From positions 62,001-126,000 of the forward strand of contig NZ_BMIM01000003.1 in NCBI RefSeq assembly GCF_014642275.1: 64,000 bases of DNA, given 5' to 3'. Each line of letters begins with the position of its first letter. Positions within the stretch are counted from its first letter, which is position 1. A program made the translations under genes and the position numbers. This DNA comes from Flavobacterium lutivivi. GTDB lineage: Bacteria; Bacteroidota; Bacteroidia; Flavobacteriales; Flavobacteriaceae. Below are positions 1-9,127 of the stretch, piece after piece. The notes below the pieces were generated by a model. The model was not told the origin of the DNA, made no database searches, and worked only from the letters and a program-made list of their open reading frames with translations.

Positions 1-1
1 G

Positions 2-19
2 TGCTTGAGTACTCAAGCA
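2..19. repeat. 18-bp perfect palindrome at window edge
   Basis: The bases TGCTTGAGTACTCAAGCA form a perfect 18-bp palindrome. It lies just left of the frr terminator. It may be an operator or the loopless stem of a repeat belonging to a gene outside the window. Nothing else in the window shows its function. The inner 12 bases recur once, inside the thioredoxin-like gene at 2149-2160, probably by chance. Confidence 0.5.
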
Positions 20-83
20 GAAACAAAATAAAAATGGCAAAAGGTATTTCATCAAAAATAATTTTGACAAAAATAGGAATAAA

Positions 84-106
84 AAAATCCGCACAAGGCG
101 GATTTT
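84..106 (-). terminator. Intrinsic terminator of pyrH-frr
   Basis: The stem AAAATCCGC / GCGGATTTT is perfect (9 bp, 5-nt loop). On the minus strand it is followed by a T run. It lies 18 bases after the frr stop codon, so it should end the pyrH-frr transcript. Confidence 0.8.
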
Positions 107-124
107 AATATTGAATTAACAAAG

Positions 125-685
125 TTACACTTTCATTATTTCGGCTTCTTTGATAGCCAGATGTTCATCAATTTTTTTGATGTAAGTGTCTGTTAGTTTT
201 TGGATGTCTTCTTCGGCTTTTTTACATAAATCTTCTGAAGCACCATCTTTTTCTAGTTTCTTTATTTCGCTATTAGCATCTTTTCGGTGGTTTCTAACAC
301 CTACTTTTGCATCTTCGGCTTCAGCCTTAGCTTGCTTTACAAGATCTTTTCTTCTTTCTTCTGTCAATGGTGGAACGCTAATAATGATATTATCACCATT
401 GTTCATCGGGTTAAAACCTAGATTTGCAACCATAATTGCTTTTTCTATAGGTTGCAACATGCTTTTTTCCCAAGGAGTAACTGTAATAGTTCTTGCATCG
501 GGAACGTTAACATTCGCAACTTGTGAAAGAGGTGTTTGTGAACCGTAGTAATCTACAAAAACACCACCAAGCATTTGCGGTGAAGCTTTTCCTGCTCTAA
601 TGTTGAGGAAAGTCTTTTCAAGATGACCAACTGAGTTGCTCATCGCTTCTTTTGTTTCGTCTATTATAAAGTCTATTTCTTCCAT
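125..685 (-). CDS. frr: Ribosome recycling factor
   Basis: This 186-aa protein has the full length of the RRF family. RRF acts with EF-G to split the post-termination ribosome in the cytoplasm. The C-terminal helical region contains the family hallmark VRNHRKDAN (about residues 130-138), matching the VRNxRRDAN signature with the ribosome-contacting Arg. The N-terminal part carries LNIRAGKASP, typical of the first long helix. It follows pyrH by 20 bases on the same strand, the conserved pyrH-frr order, and ends at a clear hairpin terminator. Nothing is unusual. Confidence 0.98.
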   Translation of the reverse strand: MEEIDFIIDETKEAMSNSVGHLEKTFLNIRAGKASPQMLGGVFVDYYGSQTPLSQVANVNVPDARTITVTPWEKSMLQPIEKAIMVANLGFNPMNNGDNIIISVPPLTEERRKDLVKQAKAEAEDAKVGVRNHRKDANSEIKKLEKDGASEDLCKKAEEDIQKLTDTYIKKIDEHLAIKEAEIMKV

Positions 686-705
686 TGTTTTGTTTTTTTA
701 GTCAA

Positions 706-1458
<753 letters not shown>

Positions 1459-1587
1459 TCAAAAAAAATGGGACTGAATTTTAATGCTACAGTTTTTAGA
1501 AACAATACTTCGATATTGTGTAACTGTAACAAATATTACCTTGAAAATTTTATTTTATGATTAGTTTTGTTGCAAACAAAAAGAAAA

Positions 1588-2217
1588 ATGAAAACGCAGG
1601 AAATTTTCAGAAAAAGCATTGAAAGAAGCCATTCATACGTTGAGTATAGAACATTGCTAAAAGAGTTGTTGTCCCAAGGAAAATCTAGTGGTGCAGAACA
1701 ATCGGAAGCATTATTACATTACAGCCAGCTCAATGACACAAGAATGAATAGACTGGACAAAACTATAAATATACCACTTGAAAATGTAGAAAAATTAAAA
1801 CAAATAGCCGATGAGCAAATTTGGCTTGTAATAACTGAAGGTTGGTGTGGCGATGCAGCCCAAATTTTACCTGTTATAAATAAAATGGCTGAACAAAATA
1901 CAAAAATTGATTTGCGTATAGTTTTCAGAGATGAAAATGATGATTTAATGCAAATGTTTTTGACAAATGGAACGCGTTCAATCCCAAAATTGATTGTTTT
2001 AAATAAAGAAACACTGGAAATAATCACTGATTTTGGACCTAGACCAAAAGATGCAAAGAAACTCATTCAGAACTATAAAGAGCAACACGGAATTGTTGAT
2101 GAAACAGCAAAAACCGAATTGCAATTGTGGTATCTACATGACAAAGGATTGAGTACTCAAAATGAAATTTTAGAAGCTATTGAGACAAAAGCTCTCTTTC
2201 AAAAACCTCTGGCGTAA
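1588..2217 (+). CDS. Thioredoxin-family protein with a single active-site Cys
   Basis: From the ATG at 1588 (preferred over an upstream TTG at 1567 because the extra residues look like untranslated leader) the protein is 209 aa. The central region VITEGWCGDAAQILPVIN has the thioredoxin-fold layout, but the CxxC is reduced to WCGDA, so only one Cys remains. This resembles the Thioredoxin_9 group that is common and uncharacterised in Bacteroidetes. No signal peptide is visible, so it is probably cytoplasmic. Its last 41 bases overlap the convergent truB end. A dithiol disulfide reductase role is doubtful; a monothiol or scaffold role is inference. Confidence 0.8.
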   Translation: MKTQEIFRKSIERSHSYVEYRTLLKELLSQGKSSGAEQSEALLHYSQLNDTRMNRLDKTINIPLENVEKLKQIADEQIWLVITEGWCGDAAQILPVINKMAEQNTKIDLRIVFRDENDDLMQMFLTNGTRSIPKLIVLNKETLEIITDFGPRPKDAKKLIQNYKEQHGIVDETAKTELQLWYLHDKGLSTQNEILEAIETKALFQKPLA

Positions 2218-2875
2218 TTGAATTTTCAACAGAAAAATCACCAATTTTTGTTCTTCTTAGAGTAGAAAGATGCGCACCAGATTTTAGAGCTATTCCAAAA
2301 TCGTAAGCTAGCGAACGAATATATGTTCCTTTGCTACATTGAACTCTAAAATCTATTTCGGGTAAAGCAATTCGGGTGATTTCAAATTCGTAAATAGTAG
2401 TTTTTCGCGACTGAATTTCCACTTGTTCACCTGCACGAGCATGTTCATAAAGGCGTTTACCATCTTTTTTTATCGCCGAAAAAACAGGAGGTTTTTGGTC
2501 TATTTCGCCAATAAAACCTGAAGCTGTTTGATGGATTAGCGCATCATCAATATGATTTATTGGAAAAGTCGCGTCAATTTCGGTTTCCAAATCATAACTT
2601 GGTGTAGTTGCGCCTATAGTAATAGTTCCAGTATATTCTTTGGTTTGGCTTTGAATTTCAAGAATTTTTTTAGTGAACTTTCCTGTACAGATGATTAATA
2701 AACCAGTTGCCAAAGGATCGAGTGTTCCTGCATGACCAATTTTAAATTTCTTTGGAAGATTATATTTTCGTTTGAGAACATATTTCAATTTATTGACGGC
2801 TTGAAAAGAACTCCAAGTAAGAGGTTTGTCAATCAAAAGGATTTGACCATTTTGAAAATCTTCAGCTGTTTTCAA
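2177..2875 (-). CDS. truB: tRNA pseudouridine(55) synthase
   Basis: This 232-aa TruB makes pseudouridine 55 in the T-arm of tRNAs. Key motifs are GHAGTLDPLATGLL (about residues 48-61, with the catalytic Asp) and the KGTYIRSLAYDFG motif near residue 185. It lacks the long C-terminal PUA region of the E. coli enzyme, giving the short form usual in this phylum. It starts 6 bases after uppP, as the last gene of the ftsX-DUF3098-uppP-truB group. Its 3' end overlaps the convergent thioredoxin-like gene by 41 bases. Confidence 0.97.
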   Translation of the reverse strand: MKTAEDFQNGQILLIDKPLTWSSFQAVNKLKYVLKRKYNLPKKFKIGHAGTLDPLATGLLIICTGKFTKKILEIQSQTKEYTGTITIGATTPSYDLETEIDATFPINHIDDALIHQTASGFIGEIDQKPPVFSAIKKDGKRLYEHARAGEQVEIQSRKTTIYEFEITRIALPEIDFRVQCSKGTYIRSLAYDFGIALKSGAHLSTLRRTKIGDFSVENSITPEVFERELLSQ

Positions 2876-2881
2876 AAGAAT

Positions 2882-3691
2882 TTATTTTACAAATGAAAAG
2901 TAAACCAAAAGAATAATTCCTGCAATAATTCGGTAATATCCCCAAGGTTTAAAACCATATTTTTTTATTACTCCAATAAAAAATTTAATCGCGATAAGGG
3001 CAACAATAAAAGCCACTATGTTACCAACGATAAACATTTTTAAGTTTTCATCAGTTTTTAAAATTAACTCGTAGCCTTTCATTTGCGAAGCTTCATAGGT
3101 TTTCAAAAAAACCGAATAGCATGTAACTGCAAGCATTGTAGGTACAGCTAAGAAAAATGAAAATTCGGCGGCAGTATGTCGTGTCAATCCTTGTTGCATT
3201 CCACCAATAATTGATGCAGCACTTCTACTTGTTCCTGGCATCATGGCTAAACATTGCCAAAATCCAATAGTCACTGCTTTTTTTACAGTAATATCTTCTT
3301 CGTTTGTAATTGTTGGAGAATGAAATCTACCATCAATAAACAAAAGGATAATTCCACCAACGATTAGAACAATGGCAATAGGAATAGGTTTTTCAAGAAC
3401 AGCTTCAATTTTATCATCAAATAACTTTCCTAAAACCAATGCTGGAACTACAGCACAAGCCAATTTTATGTAAAAGTTTATTTTAGAAAAATCGAAAAAC
3501 TTTTTCCAATACAAAACTACAACGGCTAGTATTGCGCCAAATTGAATGGAAACTTGAAATAATTTTACAAAATCGTCACTTTGAATACCGAAAAACGAAC
3601 TAGTAAAAATCATGTGAGCTGTCGAAGAAACAGGAAGATATTCTGTTAATCCTTCAACTATGGCGATAAGTATTGCTTGAATGAAATCCAT
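2882..3691 (-). CDS. uppP: Undecaprenyl-diphosphate phosphatase
   Basis: This 269-aa BacA/UppP-family membrane enzyme dephosphorylates undecaprenyl pyrophosphate so the lipid carrier of cell-wall synthesis can be reused. The two signature motifs are present: EGLTEYLPVSSTAHM (about residues 13-27) and PGTSRSAAS (about 152-160, with the catalytic Ser/Arg region). The rest is a series of hydrophobic segments. It lies between the DUF3098 gene and truB, separated from the former by an inverted-repeat element. Resistance to bacitracin is a known side effect in this family. Confidence 0.97.
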   Translation of the reverse strand: MDFIQAILIAIVEGLTEYLPVSSTAHMIFTSSFFGIQSDDFVKLFQVSIQFGAILAVVVLYWKKFFDFSKINFYIKLACAVVPALVLGKLFDDKIEAVLEKPIPIAIVLIVGGIILLFIDGRFHSPTITNEEDITVKKAVTIGFWQCLAMMPGTSRSAASIIGGMQQGLTRHTAAEFSFFLAVPTMLAVTCYSVFLKTYEASQMKGYELILKTDENLKMFIVGNIVAFIVALIAIKFFIGVIKKYGFKPWGYYRIIAGIILLVYFSFVK

Positions 3692-3705
3692 TTTTTTTAG
3701 TGATT

Positions 3706-3762
3706 AGTGATGAGTAAAGAGTGATTAGCGATTTTTTTACTATTCACTAATTACTTTTCACT
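3706..3762. repeat. Imperfect inverted repeat (AGTGATTAGTGA family)
   Basis: Arms at 3706-3728 and 3740-3762 pair with about 5 mismatches over 23 bases around an 11-base T-rich centre. It sits in the uppP/DUF3098 spacer. The 13-mer TTCACTAATTACT inside it recurs at 58221-58233 before dnaE. It looks like a dispersed intergenic repeat and not a strong terminator, because uppP must be transcribed through it. Confidence 0.6.
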
Positions 3763-3997
3763 ATTTACTTTTTTTAAATATCGAGTAAATTGTAATTCCA
3801 AAACCAATTAAAACAACCGTTGGAGCTAGTCGTATTCTTCTAAAATCGAAAACAGACTCGTTGAAAACTTTTGGGTTATCACTTCCACCGCCAGACATCA
3901 ATAGAAATCCAACAGCTATGACTGCCAATCCTACTAAAAGAATTTTGTAGTTTACTTTGTCAAACAAAAAATCAGGTTTGTGATCACTTCCTTTCAT
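3761..3997 (-). CDS. DUF3098 small membrane protein
   Basis: This 78-aa protein has two hydrophobic segments (roughly residues 18-36 and 57-72) separated by a short loop with GGGSDNP. This matches DUF3098, a Bacteroidetes family almost always found just downstream of ftsX. It starts 14 bases after the ftsX stop. A role alongside FtsX in the envelope or in division is inferred from this neighbourhood only; the family has no known biochemical function. Confidence 0.9.
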   Translation of the reverse strand: MKGSDHKPDFLFDKVNYKILLVGLAVIAVGFLLMSGGGSDNPKVFNESVFDFRRIRLAPTVVLIGFGITIYSIFKKSK

Positions 3998-4011
3998 AAC
4001 AGTAAATGTTT

Positions 4012-4887
4012 TTAGTATAAATCGTCAGTTCTTAAGTTTAGAAAACGTTGTGTTGCAAAAAATGTACTTATCCAAGGAATAAGAGCACCAAGTACCAATA
4101 CACCAAGCAATACCAATGAAGTCAAAAGAACATCTTTTAGAATATCTAGATTAGGATAATTGGTTTGAATGTAAAACAGCACACCAATTAGAGCAATAAC
4201 CGCCATTACAGCACCAATTAAACCAAGATAAATACTTCGCATAATGAATGGTTTTCTAATAAATGACTTTGTTGCTCCAACTAATTGCATTGTTTTAATA
4301 ATGAATCTATTTGAATATATGGATAAACGCATCGAACTATTGATTAAAACGACAGATATAAAAGCAAAAATTCCGCTTATAATCAATATCCACATACTGA
4401 TTTGTTTAACGTTATCGTTTACCAATGTCAATAATTGTTTGTCATAAACTACATCGGCTACCATTTCGTTTTTGCGGATGCGGTTTTCTATTTTGGCAAA
4501 ACTTTCGCGAGTAACATAATCCGCTTTTAGATGCACATCAAAAGAGTTTTGCAAAGGATTTACTCCCAAAAACTGCATAAAATCTTCCCCAAGAACTTTT
4601 TGATGATCACGAGCTGCTTTTTCCTTAGAAACGTATTCAAAATCTTTAGCAAATTTTGCCGATTTCAATTCAGCATCAAAAGCCTTGATGATAGAGTCAT
4701 TAGCTTCTGTTTTAAAGAAAACAGTCATTACAATATCTTCCTTAAAATTATCCGAAATTCTTTTAGAATTGATTACAAAAAGTCCCAATGCTCCAAGTAA
4801 AAACAATACTAAAAAAACACTCAATACTACCGAAAAATAGGAAGTAATTACTCTGCGTTTTTGAAATTTCTCAAAATTGGATGCCAT
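4012..4887 (-). CDS. ftsX: Cell division protein FtsX
   Basis: This 291-aa permease-like protein partners the ATPase FtsE at the division site and in other bacteria controls peptidoglycan hydrolases. It has an N-terminal transmembrane segment (about residues 15-37), a periplasmic domain of roughly 120 residues, and three more membrane segments containing the FtsX-fold region with MQLVGATKSFIRKPFI, typical of the family. ftsE is not in this window. It heads a minus-strand group with DUF3098, uppP and truB, and is divergent from leuS. Confidence 0.96.
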   Translation of the reverse strand: MASNFEKFQKRRVITSYFSVVLSVFLVLFLLGALGLFVINSKRISDNFKEDIVMTVFFKTEANDSIIKAFDAELKSAKFAKDFEYVSKEKAARDHQKVLGEDFMQFLGVNPLQNSFDVHLKADYVTRESFAKIENRIRKNEMVADVVYDKQLLTLVNDNVKQISMWILIISGIFAFISVVLINSSMRLSIYSNRFIIKTMQLVGATKSFIRKPFIMRSIYLGLIGAVMAVIALIGVLFYIQTNYPNLDILKDVLLTSLVLLGVLVLGALIPWISTFFATQRFLNLRTDDLY

Positions 4888-4975
4888 ACAAAAGATTTTA
4901 TGCCGTAAAAATAAAAAAGAAAATCGTTTTTATCCTTTATAACGAACAAAGTTTTAACTTTCTTATAATATAATG

Positions 4976-4983
4976 TAAATTTG
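4976..4983 (+). promoter_or_regulatory. Candidate -7 element for leuS
   Basis: TAAATTTG matches TAnnTTTG and lies 54 bases before the leuS ATG. No TTG is found 17-23 bases upstream, so the call rests on the -7 box and position. Confidence 0.4.
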
Positions 4984-5037
4984 CGCTTTTATTTTTCAGT
5001 ACAAAACGGATTACTGATATCAGATAACATTTAAGTA

Positions 5038-8000
5038 ATGAAATACTTCCACGAACAAATCGAAGCCAAATGGCAAAAATATTGGGCAGAACACCAAACT
5101 TTTGCTGCATCTAATAACAGCGAAAAACCAAAATATTATGTTTTGGATATGTTTCCGTATCCTTCTGGAGCTGGATTGCATGTTGGTCATCCGCTAGGTT
5201 ACATTGCTTCCGATATTGTTGCACGTTACAAACGTCACAAAGGTTTCAATGTGTTGCATCCGCAAGGTTACGATTCATTTGGTTTACCAGCTGAACAATA
5301 TGCAATTCAAACCGGTCAACATCCAGAAAAAACAACTCGTGAAAATATTGCACGTTACCGTGAACAATTAGATAAAATCGGATTTTCATTCGATTGGAGT
5401 AGAGAAGTACGCACTTCAAATCCAGACTATTACAAACATACGCAATGGATTTTCATTCAATTATTCAATTCTTGGTACAATAATGATACGGATAAAGCCG
5501 AAGATATTACAACTTTAATTTCTATTTTTGAAAAAGAAGGAAACACTACAGTAAATGCTGTTTGTGATGACAATATTGCACCATTTTCAGCATCAGAATG
5601 GAATGCTTTTTCATCAGAAGAACAACAAAAAATTCTGTTACAATACAGATTAACTTATTTAGCAGAAACCGAAGTAAATTGGTGTCCAGCTTTAGGAACT
5701 GTTTTAGCCAACGACGAAATCGTAAACGGAGTTTCAGAACGTGGTGGACATCCTGTAATTCGTAAAAAAATGACGCAATGGTCAATGCGAATTTCTGCTT
5801 ATGCCGAAAGGTTATTACAAGGTTTAGACACCATCGATTGGACGGAAAGTTTGAAAGAAAGCCAACGCAATTGGATTGGAAAATCGGTTGGAGCATTAGT
5901 TAAGTTTCAAGTTTCAAGGTTCAAGTTTGAAGGTTCAACTCAATCTGAAACAAATTTTATTGAAGTATTTACTACAAGACCTGACACAATCTTCGGAGTA
6001 ACATTCATGACGTTAGCACCCGAACACGAATTGGTGGCGCAAATCACAACACCTGAACAAAAAGCAGCTGTTGAGGCGTATGTTGAAGCTACCGCAAAAC
6101 GTTCAGAAAGAGAACGTATGGCTGACGTGAAAACCATTTCAGGAGTGTTTACAGGTGCTTATGCTGAACATCCATTTACTAAAGAACCAATTCCGGTTTG
6201 GATTGGCGATTACGTTTTGGCAGGTTACGGAACAGGCGCAGTAATGGCAGTTCCATGTGGCGACGAAAGAGATTATGCTTTTGCCAATTTTTTCAAAGGT
6301 CAAAACGGAATGCCAGAAATTAAAAATATTTTTAATCAAGATATTTCCGATGCAGCTTATGGCGAAAAAGGCGGTTTCGAATTAGTAAATTCTGATTTCT
6401 TAAACGGATTGGGTTACAAAGACGGAACAAAAAAAGTCATCGAAGAATTGGAGAAAATCGGACAAGGAAAAGGTAAAACCAATTACCGTTTGCGTGATGC
6501 CGTTTTCTCTCGTCAAAGATATTGGGGCGAACCATTTCCGGTTTATTATGTGAAAGGATTGCCACAAATGATAGATGCGAAACATTTACCAATTGTTTTA
6601 CCAGAAGTAGAGAAATATTTGCCAACCGAAGACGGACAACCGCCATTAGGAAACGCAACAACTTGGGCTTGGGATAGCGTTCAAAACAAAGTTGTAAGTA
6701 ATCAGTTGATTGATAATAAAACAATTTTCCCTTTAGAATTGAACACGATGCCAGGTTGGGCAGGAAGTTCGTGGTATTGGATGCGTTATATGGATGCACA
6801 TAACGAAAACGAATTTGCTTCAGCCGATGCACTAAAATATTGGGAAAACGTAGATTTATATATTGGTGGAAGCGAACACGCAACCGGACATTTATTATAT
6901 TCTCGTTTTTGGAACAAATTCCTAAAAGATAGAGGTTACGCACCAACCGAAGAACCATTCAAAAAACTGATCAATCAAGGAATGATTTTGGGGATGAGTG
7001 CTTTTGTTTATAGAGTAGTTGTTGTAACTATCGAAAATAAAGATTTTATAAAAGCAACAAATATTTATGTTTCAAAATCAATTAGAAATAAAATTGTTCA
7101 TGATAAAAGTTTTGCTAACAATTTTTTAATTGATTTAGTAAAAGATAATCTCAAAGATGAGTTTGATAAAGATAAACTAAATAAGGTTGCTGGAATTATT
7201 TTTGATGACATTAACTTAAATGATTTACACGTTAAAGTTGATTTTGTTAACCTTTCAGACGAATTAGATATTCAGAGATTAAAAGGAGATAATGAATTTG
7301 GAAAAGAATTTCAAAACGCAACTTTTATAGGAGAAAAAGGGGAGATAATTACTAACGAAAATGACAAATACATTGTTGGTCGCGAAGTAGAAAAAATGTC
7401 CAAATCGAAATATAATGTTGTCAATCCAGATGATATTTGTAATGATTATGGTGCGGATACTTTGCGTTTGTATGAAATGTTTTTAGGTCCATTGGAACAA
7501 GCAAAACCATGGAATACAGCAGGAATTACAGGAGTTTCTGGTTTCTTGAAAAAATTATGGCGATTGTATTTTGATGATAATGGTTTGATTGTAACTAACG
7601 ATGAGCCAACTGCTGAAATGTACAAATCGTTACACAAAACCATCAAAAAAGTGACTGAAGACATCGAGAATTTCTCATTCAATACTTCGGTTTCACAGTT
7701 TATGATTTGTGTAAACGAATTGGCGCAACAAAAATGTCATCACAGAGCAATTTTGGAGCCATTAGCAATTTTGGTTTCACCTTATGCACCACATATTGCT
7801 GAGGAACTTTGGTCACAATTAGGTCATGAAGGTTCGATTTCAACGGTAGCTTTTCCAATTTTTGAAGAAAAATATTTGGTAGAAAGCGAAAAAGAATACC
7901 CAGTTTCGTTCAATGGAAAAATGCGTTTCACGATAAAATTACCATTGGATTTAACCAAAGAACAAATCCAAGAAATTGTAATGAATGACGAAAGAACCAT

Positions 8001-8073
8001 TGCGCAATTAGCTGGAAATACACCAAAAAATATCATTATCGTTCCTGGAAAAATTATTAATATTGTGGGATAA
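5038..8073 (+). CDS. leuS: Leucyl-tRNA synthetase, expanded
   Basis: This class I synthetase charges tRNA-Leu. HVGH (residues 48-51) is the HIGH motif and KMSKS is at 786-790. The editing domain has the family TTRPDTIFGVTFM stretch (about 313-325). At 1011 aa it is longer than most bacterial LeuRS (about 800-950). Extra length appears after residue 155, at residues 290-305 (a FKF/FQV stretch encoded by repeated TTCAAG-like DNA at 5902-5940), and mainly between the leucine-specific domain motif GMILG (about 650) and KMSKS, where about 130 residues rich in Asn, Asp and Lys sit. All catalytic motifs are intact, so it should be functional. A strong terminator follows. Confidence 0.97.
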   Translation: MKYFHEQIEAKWQKYWAEHQTFAASNNSEKPKYYVLDMFPYPSGAGLHVGHPLGYIASDIVARYKRHKGFNVLHPQGYDSFGLPAEQYAIQTGQHPEKTTRENIARYREQLDKIGFSFDWSREVRTSNPDYYKHTQWIFIQLFNSWYNNDTDKAEDITTLISIFEKEGNTTVNAVCDDNIAPFSASEWNAFSSEEQQKILLQYRLTYLAETEVNWCPALGTVLANDEIVNGVSERGGHPVIRKKMTQWSMRISAYAERLLQGLDTIDWTESLKESQRNWIGKSVGALVKFQVSRFKFEGSTQSETNFIEVFTTRPDTIFGVTFMTLAPEHELVAQITTPEQKAAVEAYVEATAKRSERERMADVKTISGVFTGAYAEHPFTKEPIPVWIGDYVLAGYGTGAVMAVPCGDERDYAFANFFKGQNGMPEIKNIFNQDISDAAYGEKGGFELVNSDFLNGLGYKDGTKKVIEELEKIGQGKGKTNYRLRDAVFSRQRYWGEPFPVYYVKGLPQMIDAKHLPIVLPEVEKYLPTEDGQPPLGNATTWAWDSVQNKVVSNQLIDNKTIFPLELNTMPGWAGSSWYWMRYMDAHNENEFASADALKYWENVDLYIGGSEHATGHLLYSRFWNKFLKDRGYAPTEEPFKKLINQGMILGMSAFVYRVVVVTIENKDFIKATNIYVSKSIRNKIVHDKSFANNFLIDLVKDNLKDEFDKDKLNKVAGIIFDDINLNDLHVKVDFVNLSDELDIQRLKGDNEFGKEFQNATFIGEKGEIITNENDKYIVGREVEKMSKSKYNVVNPDDICNDYGADTLRLYEMFLGPLEQAKPWNTAGITGVSGFLKKLWRLYFDDNGLIVTNDEPTAEMYKSLHKTIKKVTEDIENFSFNTSVSQFMICVNELAQQKCHHRAILEPLAILVSPYAPHIAEELWSQLGHEGSISTVAFPIFEEKYLVESEKEYPVSFNGKMRFTIKLPLDLTKEQIQEIVMNDERTIAQLAGNTPKNIIIVPGKIINIVG
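5902..5940 (+). repeat. TTCAAG-type tandem repeat inside leuS
   Basis: The bases read as imperfect copies of GTTTCAAG / GTTCAAG / GTTCAA in frame within leuS, encoding a short FQVSRFKFEGS segment at the start of the editing insertion. Repeats of this style are common between genes in Flavobacterium, so this looks like an in-frame invasion or slippage product tolerated on the protein surface. Confidence 0.55.
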
Positions 8074-8089
8074 GATTTTTCGCATTGTT

Positions 8090-8161
8090 GTCATTCCGAG
8101 GAACGAGGAATCTCATCAAGGTACTCATGATATTATGTGATTTCTCCTTCGTCGAAATGAC
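8090..8161. repeat. 72-bp imperfect hairpin repeat downstream of leuS
   Basis: Two 27-bp arms (8090-8116 and 8135-8161) are imperfect inverted copies around an 18-base centre. They begin GTCATTCCGAGGAACGAGG and end with the complementary CTCCTTCGTCGAAATGAC, with scattered single mismatches. It lies between the leuS stop and its terminator. Form and position suggest a REP-like dispersed element; no ORF is contained. Confidence 0.7.
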
Positions 8162-8172
8162 ATAGAAACATC

Positions 8173-8209
8173 AAATCCAAATTCTATTAAATAGAGTTTG
8201 GATTTTTTT
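8173..8209 (+). terminator. Intrinsic terminator of leuS
   Basis: The arms AAATCCAAATTCTAT and ATAGAGTTTGGATTT pair with one mismatch around a 3-base loop and are followed by a run of Ts. It lies 100 bases after the leuS stop, beyond the 72-bp hairpin repeat. Confidence 0.85.
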
Positions 8210-8315
8210 TGTAACAAAATTTATTTTTTTCGTATAATCACAACAGATGTCAGCTTGTCATATTCTTTAATTTGGCTTGTAATTTGATATTGATTAACAA
8301 AATAAATTTTAAAAT

Positions 8316-9014
8316 ATGATAGGATATTATATTATTATCGGGCTTATTGCATTGGTTAGTTTTGCTGTAAGTTCAAAACTAAAAAGCAAATTTGAGCAGT
8401 ATTCTCAAGTTCATTTGCGAAATGGGATGAGTGGTGCAGAAATCGCTACTCAAATGCTTCATGACAACGGTATTTATGATGTGAAAGTTATATCTACACC
8501 AGGTCAATTAACCGATCATTACAATCCAGCGGACAAAACTGTCAACCTTTCAGAAGCAGTTTACAATCAGCGAAATGCAGCCGCAGCTGCTGTTGCAGCT
8601 CATGAATGTGGTCATGCTGTTCAGCACGCAACTGCTTACAGTATGTTGGAAATGCGTTCCAAAATGGTTCCAATTGTTAATGTTTCTTCAACTTTATCAC
8701 AATGGTTAATCATGGGTGGATTGATTTTAGGAATTGCTAGCAAAGGCTTATCTTTTGGATATATAATTGCGGTTATTGGCTTAATATTAATGGCGATAGC
8801 AACCGTTTTTTCTTTGATTACGCTTCCTGTAGAATATGATGCGAGCAATAGAGCTTTGGCTTGGTTGAAAAACAAAAATATGGTTTCGCAACAAGAATAT
8901 GCTGGTGCTGAAGATGCACTAAAATGGGCAGCAAGAACGTATGTAGTTGCGGCAATTGGAGCTGTTGCTTCTATGTTATACTGGGCATTGCAAGTTTTTG
9001 GCAGAAGAGACTAA
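8316..9014 (+). CDS. YugP-type zinc metallopeptidase
   Basis: This 232-aa membrane protein has an N-terminal membrane segment (about residues 2-17), the zinc-binding HEcGH motif in AAAHECGHAVQHA (about residues 91-103), two adjacent hydrophobic segments (about 128-170) and a C-terminal one. This is the layout of the Zn_peptidase_2 (YugP) family, putative neutral proteases whose substrates are unknown. It stands alone, with a terminator on each side. The His and Glu zinc ligands are intact, so activity is plausible. Confidence 0.92.
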   Translation: MIGYYIIIGLIALVSFAVSSKLKSKFEQYSQVHLRNGMSGAEIATQMLHDNGIYDVKVISTPGQLTDHYNPADKTVNLSEAVYNQRNAAAAAVAAHECGHAVQHATAYSMLEMRSKMVPIVNVSSTLSQWLIMGGLILGIASKGLSFGYIIAVIGLILMAIATVFSLITLPVEYDASNRALAWLKNKNMVSQQEYAGAEDALKWAARTYVVAAIGAVASMLYWALQVFGRRD

Positions 9015-9032
9015 CTCTAAAATTATAATTTT

Positions 9033-9085
9033 AAACCCAAATTCTCCACTTTTACAAGTTTATTGTGATGAGAATTTGGGTTTTT
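9033..9085 (+). terminator. Terminator of the YugP-type peptidase gene
   Basis: The arms AAACCCAAATTCTC (9033-9046) and GAGAATTTGGGTTT (9070-9083) are perfectly complementary with a 23-base loop, and are followed by Ts. It starts 19 bases after the stop codon. Confidence 0.8.
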
Positions 9086-9097
9086 ATTTTATTTTGA

Positions 9098-9125
9098 ACT
9101 TCTAACCTCGTACTTCTAACTTCGA
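9098..9125. repeat. 14-bp tandem repeat (ACTTCTAAC family)
   Basis: Two adjacent 14-base units, ACTTCTAACCTCGT and ACTTCTAACTTCGA, agree at 12 positions. They lie between the peptidase terminator and the 3' end of the Lrp-type gene. No function is visible. Confidence 0.6.
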
Positions 9126-9127
9126 AC

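Noticed and set aside
34-108. 24-codon ORF before the frr terminator
   Set aside because: It ends inside the terminator hairpin, lies antisense to the frr transcript end, and has no recognisable features.
2149-2160. Second TTGAGTACTCAA palindrome
   Set aside because: It lies in coding sequence of the thioredoxin-like gene and a 12-bp match can arise by chance.
6437-6958. 173-aa minus-strand ORF inside leuS
   Set aside because: It is antisense to a conserved part of leuS; its composition follows from the leuS codons.
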